Below the pieces are notes generated by a model. It ran no database searches, was not told where the DNA came from, and saw only the letters and a program-made list of their open reading frames with translations. Source: Streptomyces sp. CC0208 (lineage in GTDB: Bacteria > Actinomycetota > Actinomycetes > Streptomycetales > Streptomycetaceae). From it: 64,000 bases of DNA. The stretch spans positions 7,068,001 through 7,132,000 of the forward strand of contig NZ_CP031969.1 in assembly GCF_003443735.1 (NCBI RefSeq), written 5' to 3'. The position numbers were made by a program, and so were the translations under genes. This document shows positions 50,537 through 59,716 of this stretch, piece after piece; position 1 is the stretch's first letter; each line of letters begins with the position of its first letter.

Positions 50537-51634
50537 TCACCAACTGATCCTCGCCGCCACCGGCAGATGGTCGCTCCCGGTGGCCGGAAGGACCCAGGAG
50601 CTCTCCGGCCGCACCCCCCTGACCAGGATCTGGTCGATCCGCGCCAGCGGGAACCCGGCCGGCCAGGTGAAGCCGAAGCCGTCCCCGGCCGCGTCCTGGG
50701 CCGAGGTCATCCACGCGCCGACTCCGGAGAACGCGCGGTCGTCCAGGGTGCCGTTCAGGTCGCCGAGCAGCACCACCCGCGCGTTCCGCTCGGCGGCGAC
50801 GGCCCGGCCGATCGCCTGTACGCCCCGGTCCCGCTGGGCCGTACCGAAGCCGTCCCTGGGTGTCACCCGCACGGACGCCAGGTGGGCCACGTAGACCACC
50901 AGCGGCCCCCGGTCCGTGGTCACGGTGGTGCGCAGCGCCCGTGTCGCGGTCGTGTCGACCGGCTTGGTGTCGGCCAGCGGCCCGTAGTCCATGGCGATGT
51001 CGACCCGCCGGGTGTCCGACAGCGGCAGCCTGCTCCACAGTCCCACCGTGCCCCGCACGGCGTGGAACCGGTACGTCCCCGCCAGTTCCTTCTCGTAGGT
51101 GCCCGTGGCCTCGGGGGTGATCTCCTCCAGCGCCAGCACGTCCGCGCCGGAGGCGACCAGGTCGCCGGCGGTGGCCGCGGGGTCGGGGTTGTCGGCGCCG
51201 ACGTTGTGGCTGACCAGGGTGAGGTCGCCGCCGGCGTGGGACCTGTCGCCGAGCAGTCCTCCGAAGAGGTTCAGCCACACCGTGACCGGCAGCAGCAGCG
51301 CGACCACCGCGGAGGCGGAGCGGCGCCACAGTGCCCCGGCCAGCAGCACCGGGACGAACAGACCGAACCACGGCAGGAAGGTCTCCACCAGACTGCCGAG
51401 CTGCCCGATCCGGTTCGGAACGCTTCCGTGCAGCAGCATCAGCAGGCCGAGCAGCAGCGCCGACACGGTCAGCAGCGGGCCGCGCCTCCAGAGCTCGGGG
51501 CGGGCGACGAACAGGACCGCCCGGCGGCCACCGGCTCCGGCACGTGGGGTCCTGGAGCCGATGTCCTGGCGGCGCTCGCCCTCCGCCGTCTCCACCTGCG
51601 TCATCGTGGTCCGTTCCTGCTCACTGCTGGTCAC
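50537..51634 (-). CDS. membrane-anchored endonuclease/exonuclease/phosphatase family protein
   Basis: 365 residues. Three N-terminal membrane segments (LLTVSALLLGLLMLLHGSV, LPWFGLFVPVLLAGALW, AVVALLLPVTVWLNLFGGLL) lead to a DNase I-like domain facing outside, with LTLVSHNVGADN, DVLALEEITPEA, VVLLGDLNGTLDD and the final ATGSDHLPVAARI holding the metal and catalytic His residues. Likely a phosphodiesterase or nuclease at the cell surface. GTG 51634 has GAGGA 7 nt upstream; ATG 51604 is an alternative. Confidence 0.88.
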   Translation of the reverse strand: MTSSEQERTTMTQVETAEGERRQDIGSRTPRAGAGGRRAVLFVARPELWRRGPLLTVSALLLGLLMLLHGSVPNRIGQLGSLVETFLPWFGLFVPVLLAGALWRRSASAVVALLLPVTVWLNLFGGLLGDRSHAGGDLTLVSHNVGADNPDPAATAGDLVASGADVLALEEITPEATGTYEKELAGTYRFHAVRGTVGLWSRLPLSDTRRVDIAMDYGPLADTKPVDTTATRALRTTVTTDRGPLVVYVAHLASVRVTPRDGFGTAQRDRGVQAIGRAVAAERNARVVLLGDLNGTLDDRAFSGVGAWMTSAQDAAGDGFGFTWPAGFPLARIDQILVRGVRPESSWVLPATGSDHLPVAARISW

Positions 51635-51844
51635 TGCTGCGTCCTCGGGTACGGGATGGGGTCGGCACACCTGCGCGGGCAGCCGTCGTCGACCGTCACG
51701 CCGTCCGGGAGGCACCGTCGGCGAGCGCGCACGTGCCGAGGGCGGGATCCGCGTCGTACCGCAAGTCAAGGGAGCGCGATGTTGTCGGGCCGTATGCGGA
51801 TTTCGATACGCCGACGATATGCGTCGGTTCGTAGCATCGGGAGC

Positions 51845-51961
51845 ATGCGTGTGCTGACTGTCGAGGACGAGCCCTGTCCGGCCCAGGCCATCCGCGACAG
51901 CCTGGGCCCCTCAGGTGACCGGACCGCCAAACGCATCGTCGGAGGAACGGACCGTGGATAG
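51845..51961 (+). pseudogene. stub of a deleted OmpR-type response regulator
   Basis: Thirty-eight residues. The first 20 (MRVLTVEDEPCPAQAIRDSL) are the start of an OmpR-family receiver domain with the acidic VEDE cluster. The reading frame then jumps to a short unrelated tail and stops 8 nt inside the histidine kinase gene. The phosphorylation-site Asp, the rest of the receiver and the DNA-binding domain are missing. An internal deletion of about 600-650 bp in the usual regulator-kinase operon explains it. Confidence 0.75.
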
Positions 51962-53069
51962 GCAACCCGGGTTGAGCGTCCGCCTCAAACTCACCCTCAG
52001 CTACGCCGGGTTCCTCATGGTCGCGGGCCTCCTGCTGCTCGGCGCGGTGTGGCTGTTCCTGCTGCGTTACGTCCCCAACCGCGCGATGCTCTACAACCCC
52101 GACGACAGCCCCACGGGCGGTGTCTTCCCCGTCCGGTCCGCCCTGCTGGAGGTCTTCGCCCCGAAGGCGGCCGCGGTGCTGGCGTTCCTGCTGGTGTTCG
52201 GCCTCGTGGGCGGGTGGATCCTCGCCGGCCGGATGCTCGCCCCGCTGACCCGCATCGCGGAGGCCACCCGCCTGGCCACCCACGGATCGCTCTCCCACCG
52301 GATCCTGCTGCCGGGGCACAAGGACGAGTTCCGCGAACTCGCCGACGCCTTCGACGCGATGCTCGCCCGGCTGGAAGCGCATGTCGCCGAGCAGCAGAGG
52401 TTCGCGGCCAACGCCTCGCACGAACTGCGCACCCCGCTGGCCATCTCGAAGGCCCTGCTCGACGTGGCCCGCGCCGACCCGCACGCCGACACCGGCGAGG
52501 TCATGGCACGCCTTCACTCCGTCAACGCCCGGGCGATCGACCTCACGGAGGCGCTGCTCCTGCTCAGCCGCGTCCACCAGCGGTCCTTCACCCGAGAACC
52601 CGTCGACCTCTCCCTCCTCGCGGAAGAGGCCACCGAGGAACTTCTGCCGCTGGCGGAGAAGCACGGCGTCACCCTCGAGACCGGCGGGGACGCCGCCCTC
52701 ACCGACGGGTCCCCCGCGCTCCTGCTCCAGCTCACGACGAACCTCGTGCACAACGCGATCATCCACAACCTGCCCGAGGGGGGCACCGTGCGGGTCACGA
52801 CCGGCGTCCGCCCCGGGGCGGTGGTGCTCACGGCCGAGAACACCGGCGATCGGCTCACCCCGGAGTTGGCCGCGACGCTCACCGAACCGTTCCAGCGCGG
52901 CACCGAGCGCGTGCACACCGATCACGCGGGGGTGGGGCTCGGCCTGGCCATCGTGAAGACCATCACCCACGCCCACGACGGAACGCTCGCCGTGGCCCCA
53001 CGCCCTGGCGGCGGGCTGCGCGTCACGGTGGCGCTCCCGGCGGTCAGCCCATCGACCGGTACGCCCTGA
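51954..53069 (+). CDS. sensor histidine kinase, orphaned
   Basis: 371 residues. Membrane segments at about 16-38 and 75-98 flank a short extracytoplasmic part (VPNRAMLYNPDDSPTGG). HAMP follows (GRMLAPLTRIAEATRLATHG), then the H-box with His156 (ASHELRTPLAISKALL), N-box LTTNLVHNAIIHN and G-box HAGVGLGLAIVKTI. All catalytic boxes are intact. GTG start after GGAGGA. Its response regulator gene directly upstream has been reduced to a stub, so it must either signal to another regulator or be non-functional. Confidence 0.92.
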   Translation: MDRQPGLSVRLKLTLSYAGFLMVAGLLLLGAVWLFLLRYVPNRAMLYNPDDSPTGGVFPVRSALLEVFAPKAAAVLAFLLVFGLVGGWILAGRMLAPLTRIAEATRLATHGSLSHRILLPGHKDEFRELADAFDAMLARLEAHVAEQQRFAANASHELRTPLAISKALLDVARADPHADTGEVMARLHSVNARAIDLTEALLLLSRVHQRSFTREPVDLSLLAEEATEELLPLAEKHGVTLETGGDAALTDGSPALLLQLTTNLVHNAIIHNLPEGGTVRVTTGVRPGAVVLTAENTGDRLTPELAATLTEPFQRGTERVHTDHAGVGLGLAIVKTITHAHDGTLAVAPRPGGGLRVTVALPAVSPSTGTP

Positions 53070-53559
53070 GCCGCTCGTAGGCCGCCAGGCCGTCCGGGAC
53101 CCACTCCCAGTCCCGCAGGCGCAGCTCCACCTCGTCCTCGGTCAGGAAGTCGTGCCAGGCGACCTCCTCGACCTGGGGGCTGACCGGGAGCTCGCAGCGG
53201 ACCTCGTACACCGCGGACCACCAGGTGTTTCCGGCGCCGTCGTCGTAGAGGAACTTGAAGAGGTACTCCGGTCGGGGCAGGCCCGTCACACCCAGTTCCT
53301 CCTCGGCCTCACGCAGGGCCGCGTCGTCGTAGGACTCACCCGCGCCGACCACTCCGCCCACGAACATGTCGTAGAGGGACGGGAAGACCAGCTTGGTGGG
53401 CGTACGGCGGTGGACGAAGAGGCGCCCCTCGGCGTCCCTGGCCTGAATGAAGACACAGCGATGACGCAGGCCCTGGGCATACGCCTCACCGCGCGGCGAC
53501 TGTGCGACGACGTTGTCGTGCTCGTCGACGATGTCGAGAATCTCGTCAGCAGCGCTCAT
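53044..53559 (-). CDS. NUDIX hydrolase
   Basis: 171 residues. The Nudix box is GGVVGAGESYDDAALREAEEELGV (G-x5-E-x7-R-E-x2-E-E-x-G), preceded by FVHRRTPTKLVFPSLYDMF. The family is close to isopentenyl-diphosphate isomerase-like and YfcD-like proteins; the substrate is unknown. The 3' end overlaps the histidine kinase gene by 26 nt on the opposite strand. Upstream of it begins the repeat-rich non-coding stretch. Confidence 0.9.
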   Translation of the reverse strand: MSAADEILDIVDEHDNVVAQSPRGEAYAQGLRHRCVFIQARDAEGRLFVHRRTPTKLVFPSLYDMFVGGVVGAGESYDDAALREAEEELGVTGLPRPEYLFKFLYDDGAGNTWWSAVYEVRCELPVSPQVEEVAWHDFLTEDEVELRLRDWEWVPDGLAAYERLRAYRSMG

Positions 53560-54327
53560 GGCCCCTATCCAAGCAGGGGCGCGGGTCCATGCCGGGGGCC
53601 CATCCCTGCGGGGCCCTTACCGGTGCCGGGGTACGCACCGAGGCGGGGGGATACGCGCCTGAGCAGCCCCGCGCCCAGGCAGCAGCTCGCACCGGGACAG
53701 GAGCTGGCACCGGGGCCGGGGCCCGCAGCATCTCCACGGACCTGCGAGCCTGCACGGTTTCGCTGCGGGGGGAGGTGGCGTGTCCGTGCGGGGGCCGTAC
53801 CCGTGCCGGGGTACGCCCCCGGGCGGGGATGCGTGCCTGGGCAGGGGCTCGCAGCATCCGCACGGACCTGCGACCCCGCACTGCTCTCCGCAGCCGGCGG
53901 AGGGGGCGTGTCCGTGCGGGGCCCGCCCGCAGGTGGCATCCCCTACCCATGTCGCGGGCCGCGGCGAGGGAGAGGCGCGCATCCATACAGGGAAGCGCAC
54001 CCAGGCCGGGGCGTACATGCAGGCCGGGTCGTTCAGTCAAGCTGGGCGGTGTGTCCGGGCCGGGACGCAGGGTCGGGCCGGACCCGCCCTTGGACAGGAG
54101 CCGTCACCGGCGCCGGAGCGGGTGTCCGGGCCGGGGCTCGAAGCCTCGCGCCGGTCCGGAGTCGAGGAGGCTCACGCACCCATACGGTGACCCGCACTCA
54201 GGCCGAACCCCGCACCATGCCGCCGCCCGCATCAAAGCCCCGGCTCACGTCCCAGTGTCGGCCCGCCACCGTCCCGCCCTCAACCCCCCGCGTCCGCGCA
54301 GGCCCCGGCTCCCCGCAGGGACCCGGC
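53560..54327. repeat. non-coding stretch with long imperfect direct repeats
   Basis: 768 bp of GC-rich sequence without a convincing gene on either strand. Copy 1 (53621-53794) and copy 2 (53801-53921) are head-to-tail imperfect repeats sharing GTGCCGGGGTACGC, a 26-bp block around GCAGCATC..ACGGACCTGCGA (23 of 26 identical, 53725-53750 and 53851-53876) and GGCGTGTCCGTGCGGGG (53778-53794 and 53905-53921). Copy 1 has about 54 extra bases. Open frames cross both strands but lack ribosome sites and encode only Arg/Gly/Pro-rich text. Confidence 0.65.
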
Positions 54328-55221
54328 TCAGCTCGGCTGAAGATTCCGCGTAGGTTCCGACCGGTCGGCGCCGCAGGGCATCGCGGGGTGCAGCCCCAGC
54401 AGCACGATGCCCGCGACGATGGCCGCGAGCCCCACCGCCTCCCAGGCCAGCGCGGCGGTGTCGGTGCGCAGGCGGTCGCCCAGGAAGCCCACCCCGCACA
54501 CGATCCCGGCGAGCGGCTGGGCCGCGGTCAGCGCGGGCAGCGACATCCGCAGCGGGGCGGTCTCGAACGCGCTCTGCACCAGGACGAGCCCGGTGATGCC
54601 GAGGGCCAGCACGGCGTACGGCTGCCAGCCGGTCAGCAGCTCGGCGAGGCCGCCCGCGGAGAAGCGCTGGCCGCTGACCCGGGTCAGGGCGTCCTGGACG
54701 CCGTAGAGCAGACCGGCCGCCAGGGCCAGCAGGACCGGGCCGGCACTCAGGCGGGAGCGCTTGGCGTAGGTCGTGAGCAGCAGGGCGAGGCCGATCATGA
54801 CGCCGATGATCAGCCAGTGGCGGAGGGGATCGGTGACCGCCGTACCACCGCGCGGCTCGCCTGCCACGATGAACGCGGTCACCCCTCCCGCCAGCAGCGC
54901 CAGCCCCGCCCAGCCCTGGCGGCCCAGCGGCTGCTTGGTCTGCTTGCGGGAGAGGGCGAGGGCGAACAGCAGGTTCGTGGCGAGCAGGGGTTCGACCAGG
55001 GAGACCTCGCCCTGACCGAGCGCGATCGCGCCCAGCACCATGCCGGCCACCATCAATCCGATGCCGCCGAGCCAGCGCGGTACCTTCACCAGGTCGAGGA
55101 GCAGCCGGGGGGAGAGGAAGTCGCTCAGCGGGGCCTGACGGGCCGCGTTCTGCTGCAGCACGAAGCCGAAGCCCAGGCAACAGGCAGCACTCACGGCGAG
55201 AATCAGAACCAGAACCGACAC
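54328..55221 (-). CDS. DMT superfamily transporter
   Basis: 297 residues with ten membrane segments (LVLILAVSAACCLGFGFVLQ, LLLTTYAKRSRLSAGPVLLA, GIVCGVGFLGDRL). It resembles the EamA-like proteins annotated as putative magnesium or metabolite transporters; the substrate is not defined. GTG 55221 was chosen because GAGG lies 8 nt upstream; the frame continues open far upstream but without membrane or ribosome features. Transcribed toward the repeat-rich stretch. Confidence 0.85.
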   Translation of the reverse strand: MSVLVLILAVSAACCLGFGFVLQQNAARQAPLSDFLSPRLLLDLVKVPRWLGGIGLMVAGMVLGAIALGQGEVSLVEPLLATNLLFALALSRKQTKQPLGRQGWAGLALLAGGVTAFIVAGEPRGGTAVTDPLRHWLIIGVMIGLALLLTTYAKRSRLSAGPVLLALAAGLLYGVQDALTRVSGQRFSAGGLAELLTGWQPYAVLALGITGLVLVQSAFETAPLRMSLPALTAAQPLAGIVCGVGFLGDRLRTDTAALAWEAVGLAAIVAGIVLLGLHPAMPCGADRSEPTRNLQPS

Positions 55222-55719
55222 GCTGCGTACCTCGATCGTCCTGCCGGGCGGCGGGGTGGTAGTCGCCGACTGTAGCGTCCCAGTGTCCGGCTCGCCCCTG
55301 GGAGTACCCGGATTCGGGCCGTCGACTCGGCCGCCGAACCATTCTCGGCGACGGGGTGTCCCGTCATGGTGCGGGGCGCGAAAGGGCGGCGCCATGGCGT
55401 ACGCCACAGAAGCGGGGACTTGACCCCGCCCCACCAGCACTAAATCGCCACAACTTCCTCCCAGGTGTGGACAGTTGACGCGTGTAATGCGCCTTCGACC
55501 CTTGACGCAAACCATTGGCGGAGGGTTGGCTGTCCGTGATCAGTCGATGGCGGTGCGAATCAGCACCCCGACCTGCCCGCGTCGACGGTCGGCCTGCCCG
55601 CATCCGCCCAGGCACCCCGCTTCCCTTCCGTACGCACCCGCCCCGGCATCCCGCCTTTCCGCACCGTTCCCACCTGCCCCGCCACCCCCTTCCGCCCCAC
55701 CGGCCCCGAGCCATGTTCC
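55222..55719. other. intergenic region between DMT and TPR-like genes
   Basis: 498 bp with the divergent promoters of two genes. Two TTGACG boxes occur at about 55475 and 55502 on the plus strand, but no good -10 follows at the right distance. The last 150 bp are very C-rich. No other gene is supported. Confidence 0.5.
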
Positions 55720-56688
55720 GTGAGGAAAACCCACACGGTGTCCCCGCCCCCACCCCCCTTCGGCCGCAGTCGCAAACGCGCCTCCCAGGCCTTCGACGCG
55801 GCCCTCGACGACGCCGAACTCATCGACGTGCGCGCCGCGTTGGCGCAGGGCAGGTGGCAGGCGGTCCGGGCGCTGCTCGCCCGGACGGGTGACGAGTGGG
55901 ACCGGCGGGGCCACCGGGTCACGGTGCTCGCGGCCGAGCCGTACAGCGAGGCCTGGGCCAGGGACTGGCTGGTGGCCGAGCCGGACTCCGCCGACGCCGC
56001 CGTACTGCTCGCCCTCGCCCTGGTCCAGCGCGTCCGGCGGGGCAAGGGCAAGCCCGCCGCGGCCCGCGAGGCCTGCCGGACCGCGGCCCGGCTCGCGCCC
56101 GCCGACCCCACCCCCTGGCTCGGCCTGCTCCTGCTGGAGCGCGACCTCGGGGCCGCGGACGAGGTCGCCGATGTCTTCGGCGAGATCCGGCAGCGGTACG
56201 CCGACCACCACCACGCCCACCACCTGATGGTCGCCCGGCTCGCCGAGCGCCGTGCCGAGACCGGCCCCGACCCGCTGCACGAGGTCTACGACTTCGCCAA
56301 CTGGGCCGCGGAACAGGCCCCCGCCGACTCACCCCTCGCGATCCTGCCGGTCATCGCGCACGCCGAGCGCTACCGCGCCCTCGCCGCCGCCGGGCACGAG
56401 CCGCACGACCCCGCCGCCTCCGCGCACTGGACCGGGCGCCGGGCCCGGCAGGTGATGAAGGCTGCCTTCGACTGGTGGCTGGAATGGGAGCAGGAGGGCC
56501 ACCCCCGCCGCCTGGTCGACCTCAACTTCCTCGCCCACGCGAAGGTCTGCGAGGGCCGCGGCGCCGAGGCCGCCGCCCTCTTCCACCGCATCGGCGAACG
56601 CCCCACCCCGGCCCCCTGGTCCTATCCGGACCGCGAGCCGTACTCCGCCTTCCGTACCGCGCGCGAGCACGCGCTCGGCACGGTGTGA
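55720..56688 (+). CDS. TPR-like hypothetical protein
   Basis: 322 residues, all helical. Degenerate TPR-like units are seen in AALAQGRWQAVRALLARTGD, EACRTAARLAPADPTPWLGL and GRGAEAAALFHRIGERP. A His-rich turn (YADHHHAHHLM) lies mid-protein. No catalytic motif is present; a scaffold or protein-interaction role is the most that can be said. It lies 29 nt upstream of an APC transporter on the same strand and may be cotranscribed with it. Confidence 0.78.
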   Translation: MRKTHTVSPPPPPFGRSRKRASQAFDAALDDAELIDVRAALAQGRWQAVRALLARTGDEWDRRGHRVTVLAAEPYSEAWARDWLVAEPDSADAAVLLALALVQRVRRGKGKPAAAREACRTAARLAPADPTPWLGLLLLERDLGAADEVADVFGEIRQRYADHHHAHHLMVARLAERRAETGPDPLHEVYDFANWAAEQAPADSPLAILPVIAHAERYRALAAAGHEPHDPAASAHWTGRRARQVMKAAFDWWLEWEQEGHPRRLVDLNFLAHAKVCEGRGAEAAALFHRIGERPTPAPWSYPDREPYSAFRTAREHALGTV

Positions 56689-56717
56689 CACCCCCGAACC
56701 CCAGAAGGACGGTCCCC

Positions 56718-58250
56718 ATGGCCACCGAGAGTTCCAGCAAGAGCAGACCAGAGATCAGTACGTTCAAGGGGCAGGACCGCGCGCTGCGGGCCGGCCGCCT
56801 CGGCACCGGGGGCCTGCTGCTCTCCGTCCTCGCGGCGACCGCCCCCCTCATGGTCGTCGCGGGTGTCATGCCCACTACATTCGCGGTGATGGGGATCGTC
56901 GGCCAGCCCCTCCTCTTCGTCGTCCTCGGCGTCGTCCTCGTCCTGTTCAGCGTCGGCTACGCCGAGATGAGCCGGCACGTCCACAACGCGGGCGCCTTCT
57001 ACGCCTACATCTCCCGCGGCCTCGGCGGCACGGCCGGGGCGGCCGCGGCCCTCGTCGCCCTGGTCGCCTACAACGCACTCCAGGTCGGCATCTACGGCAT
57101 CTTCGGCTTCGAGGTCTCCGGACTGTTCGCCACGTACGCCGACCTGTCGGTGGCCTGGTGGATACCCGCGCTGGTGGCCGCGCTGGTGGTCGGCGCGCTG
57201 GGCTGGCTGAAGATCGACGTGAACGCGCGCGTGCTCGGCGTCCTGCTGATCGTCGAGGTCGCCCTGGTCGTGATCTTCGACATCGCCGCCGTCGCCGACC
57301 CCGCGGCCCAGGGCCTGTCCCTGCACGCCTTCAACCCGGACACCCTCAGCGGCGCCGGCGTCGGCACCGCCCTGTGCTTCTGCATCGCCGCCTTCCTCGG
57401 CTTCGAGCAGGCACCCGTGTACGCCGAGGAGACCAGCCGCCCGCACATCCTGGTGCCGCGCGTGATGTTCCTGGCCGTCGGCGGCGTCGCCGTGTTCTTC
57501 GCGCTCAGCAGCTGGGCACTCACCATCGCCACCGGACCCTCGGCGATCGTCGCCGAGTCCCAGAAGCAGAGCGCCGGACTGCTCTTCGGGCTCACCGAGT
57601 CCCGCCTCGGCGGCACCTTCACGGACATCCTGCACGTCCTGTTCGTGACTGGCATGTTCGCGGCCATGCTCAGCTTCCACAACGTCGTCGCCCGCTACGC
57701 CTTCGCCATGGGCCGGGAGGGCCTGCTGCCCGCCGCCTTCGGCCGCACCAACAGCGCGAGCGGCGCGCCCGGCACCGGCTCGCTGCTCCAGACCGCCGTG
57801 TCCGTGCTGGTCGTGGCCGTCTTCGCGATCGCCGACGACAAGCCCACGGGCGACCCGACCGTGCCGGTCCTGCACCTGTTCACCTGGTTCGGGAACATCG
57901 GTTCCCTCGGGGTGATCGTGCTGATGGCGGCGGCCTCCGCCTCGGTCGTCGTCTTCTTCGTCCGGCGCGGGGCGGCGGGTGCGCAGGCCTGGCGCCTGGC
58001 GACCTCTGCCCTCGCGGGGATCGCCCTGCTGGTGATCGCCGTCTACACGGTGAAGGACTTCGACGTCCTGGTCGGCGCGGGCCCGGACTCCTCGCTCAGC
58101 TGGGTGCTGCCCGGCATCATCGGGCTGGCCGTGCTGGTGGGCCTGGCGCAGGGCCTGCTCCTGCGGGCCCGCAAGCCCGAGGCGCACGCCCGGATCGGGC
58201 TCGGAAACGAGGCGTTCCAGCTGGAGAAGGCCGCCGAGGAGGCGTCGTAG
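56718..58250 (+). CDS. APC family amino acid permease
   Basis: 510 residues with 12 or more membrane segments. VLAATAPLMVVAGVMPTTFA, YAEMSRHVHNAGAFYAYISR (the helix 2 motif) and CIAAFLGFEQAPVYAEETS (the helix 6 motif) are typical of the amino acid-polyamine-organocation family. It imports an amino acid or polyamine not identifiable here. GAAGGAC precedes the ATG. The gene after it is unrelated. Confidence 0.92.
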   Translation: MATESSSKSRPEISTFKGQDRALRAGRLGTGGLLLSVLAATAPLMVVAGVMPTTFAVMGIVGQPLLFVVLGVVLVLFSVGYAEMSRHVHNAGAFYAYISRGLGGTAGAAAALVALVAYNALQVGIYGIFGFEVSGLFATYADLSVAWWIPALVAALVVGALGWLKIDVNARVLGVLLIVEVALVVIFDIAAVADPAAQGLSLHAFNPDTLSGAGVGTALCFCIAAFLGFEQAPVYAEETSRPHILVPRVMFLAVGGVAVFFALSSWALTIATGPSAIVAESQKQSAGLLFGLTESRLGGTFTDILHVLFVTGMFAAMLSFHNVVARYAFAMGREGLLPAAFGRTNSASGAPGTGSLLQTAVSVLVVAVFAIADDKPTGDPTVPVLHLFTWFGNIGSLGVIVLMAAASASVVVFFVRRGAAGAQAWRLATSALAGIALLVIAVYTVKDFDVLVGAGPDSSLSWVLPGIIGLAVLVGLAQGLLLRARKPEAHARIGLGNEAFQLEKAAEEAS

Positions 58251-58343
58251 CAGCCTGAGAACGCGGTGAGAAGTGGTTACGGAAGTCTGACGAGCACCCG
58301 CGAGTCCTGGTCCCGCAGGCATCGCGGGTGTTCGAATGAGTAC

Positions 58344-59072
58344 GTGAACTCCGAACAGCCCGAGGAGCAGCGCGGCCGGCCCATCGGCCGCCGTGTCCTC
58401 CTCGGCACCCTCGGCCTGGGCGCGCTCGGCGTGGTGTCCGCGCCCACCCTGCAACGCGGCCTGGAGGCCTTCCTCGGCAGCGCCGCCGACAAGGACCCCA
58501 CCGGTCTGACGGGCCTGCTCCCCAACGGCGGCGGCTTCCGCTACTACTCCGTGACGTCCTCGGTGCCGCACAAGAACGCCGGGAACTACCAGCTCAAGAT
58601 CGACGGTCTGGTCTCGCACCCGCGGACGTACACCCTGGCCGACCTGCGGGCGCTGCCCCAGACCCGGCTGGTCAAGGACGTGCAGTGCGTGACGGGCTGG
58701 CGGGTCCCGGACACGCCGTTCGAAGGCGTACGGCTCTCCGCGCTGCTGGACGCCGCCGGAGTGACCGCCAAGGCGGGCGCCGTCCGCTTCAGCTGCTTCG
58801 ACGGGGCGTACACCGAGAGCCTCACCCTCGACCAGGCCCGCCGCCCGGACGTCCTGGTGGCGCTACGCATGCAGGACAAGGACATCGGCCACTCCCACGG
58901 CGGCCCGGTCCGCCTCTACGTGGCGCCGATGTACTTCTACAAGTCCGCCAAGTGGCTGTCCGGCATCACCGTCACCGAGGTCGTGGAGCCGGGCTACTGG
59001 GAGGACCGCGGCTACGACGTGGACGCCTGGGTCGGCCGATCGAACGGGCGGGACGATGAGCCTACGAATTGA
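58344..59072 (+). CDS. sulfite-oxidase-like molybdopterin oxidoreductase
   Basis: 242 residues, exported by a Tat-type signal (RPIGRRVLLGTLGLGALG). The Mo-cofactor domain shows the ligand Cys in VKDVQCVTGWRVPDTPFEGV, and the later RFSCFDGAYTESLTLDQARR and HGGPVRLYVAPMYFYKSAKW. This is the fold of sulfite oxidase and YedY/MsrP. The start overlaps no other gene; GTG 58344 was chosen as it opens the signal region. Its 3' end overlaps a cytochrome b gene by 17 nt, so the pair forms a membrane-linked redox system. Confidence 0.9.
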   Translation: MNSEQPEEQRGRPIGRRVLLGTLGLGALGVVSAPTLQRGLEAFLGSAADKDPTGLTGLLPNGGGFRYYSVTSSVPHKNAGNYQLKIDGLVSHPRTYTLADLRALPQTRLVKDVQCVTGWRVPDTPFEGVRLSALLDAAGVTAKAGAVRFSCFDGAYTESLTLDQARRPDVLVALRMQDKDIGHSHGGPVRLYVAPMYFYKSAKWLSGITVTEVVEPGYWEDRGYDVDAWVGRSNGRDDEPTN

Positions 59073-59676
59073 CGCCCCCTCGCCGACCCGTGTCCGGCGT
59101 TTCGGCCGCGGCCAGAAGTGGGTCCACCGGGCCACAGCCGCGCTGATGGGCATCTGCGTGGTGACGGCGGCCTGTCTCTACGTCCCCCAGTTCGCCGAAC
59201 TCGTCGGCCGCCGTGAGCTGGTGGTCCGCGTCCACGAGTGGGCGGGCCTGGCCCTGCCGGTACCGGTCCTCGCGGGCCTGGCCTCCCGCGCCTTCCGCGC
59301 CGACCTGGGCTACCTGAACCGCTTCGGCCCGCACGACCGGATCTGGCTGCGGGCCGCGTTGCACCGCGACAAACGCCGGTCCTCCCGCCCGGCGGGCAAG
59401 TTCAACGCGGGCCAGAAGATCTACGCCTCCTGGATCGCCGGCGCGACCCTCGTGATGCTCGGCACCGGCCTGCTGATGTGGTTCACCCACCTCACCCCGA
59501 TCCAGTGGCGTACCAGCGCGACCTTCGTCCACGACTGGCTGGCGCTGACCATCGGCATCGTCCTCGCGGGCCACATCGGCATGGCCCTCGGCGACCCGGA
59601 GGCCCGACGGGGGCTGCGGACGGGCTCGGTGAGCCGGGAGTGGGCGGAACGGGAGCACCCCTTGTGGCGGCCGTAG
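59056..59676 (+). CDS. cytochrome b561-like membrane subunit
   Basis: 206 residues and four membrane segments with conserved His (KWVHRATAALMGICVV, RVHEWAGLALPVPVLAGLA, FVHDWLALTIGIVLAGHIG) for two heme b. It would carry electrons to or from the co-encoded molybdopterin protein, much as formate dehydrogenase gamma or MsrQ-type subunits do. The 17-nt overlap means the two are coupled. The next gene is convergent. Confidence 0.88.
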   Translation: MSLRIDAPSPTRVRRFGRGQKWVHRATAALMGICVVTAACLYVPQFAELVGRRELVVRVHEWAGLALPVPVLAGLASRAFRADLGYLNRFGPHDRIWLRAALHRDKRRSSRPAGKFNAGQKIYASWIAGATLVMLGTGLLMWFTHLTPIQWRTSATFVHDWLALTIGIVLAGHIGMALGDPEARRGLRTGSVSREWAEREHPLWRP

Positions 59677-59716
59677 CGCCGGCTCTCGCTGAGCGACCTC
59701 ACGCGACAGCCGCTCG

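Noticed and set aside
50204..51844. Plus-strand frame leading into the response regulator stub
   Set aside because: It is antisense to the DUF202 and exonuclease-like genes. Only the last 39 codons, from the ATG at 51845, have meaning.
53152..55275. A 707-codon plus-strand frame over the NUDIX gene, the repeat region and the DMT gene
   Set aside because: It is antisense to two real genes at its ends, and its middle is only repeat-derived Arg/Gly/Pro text.
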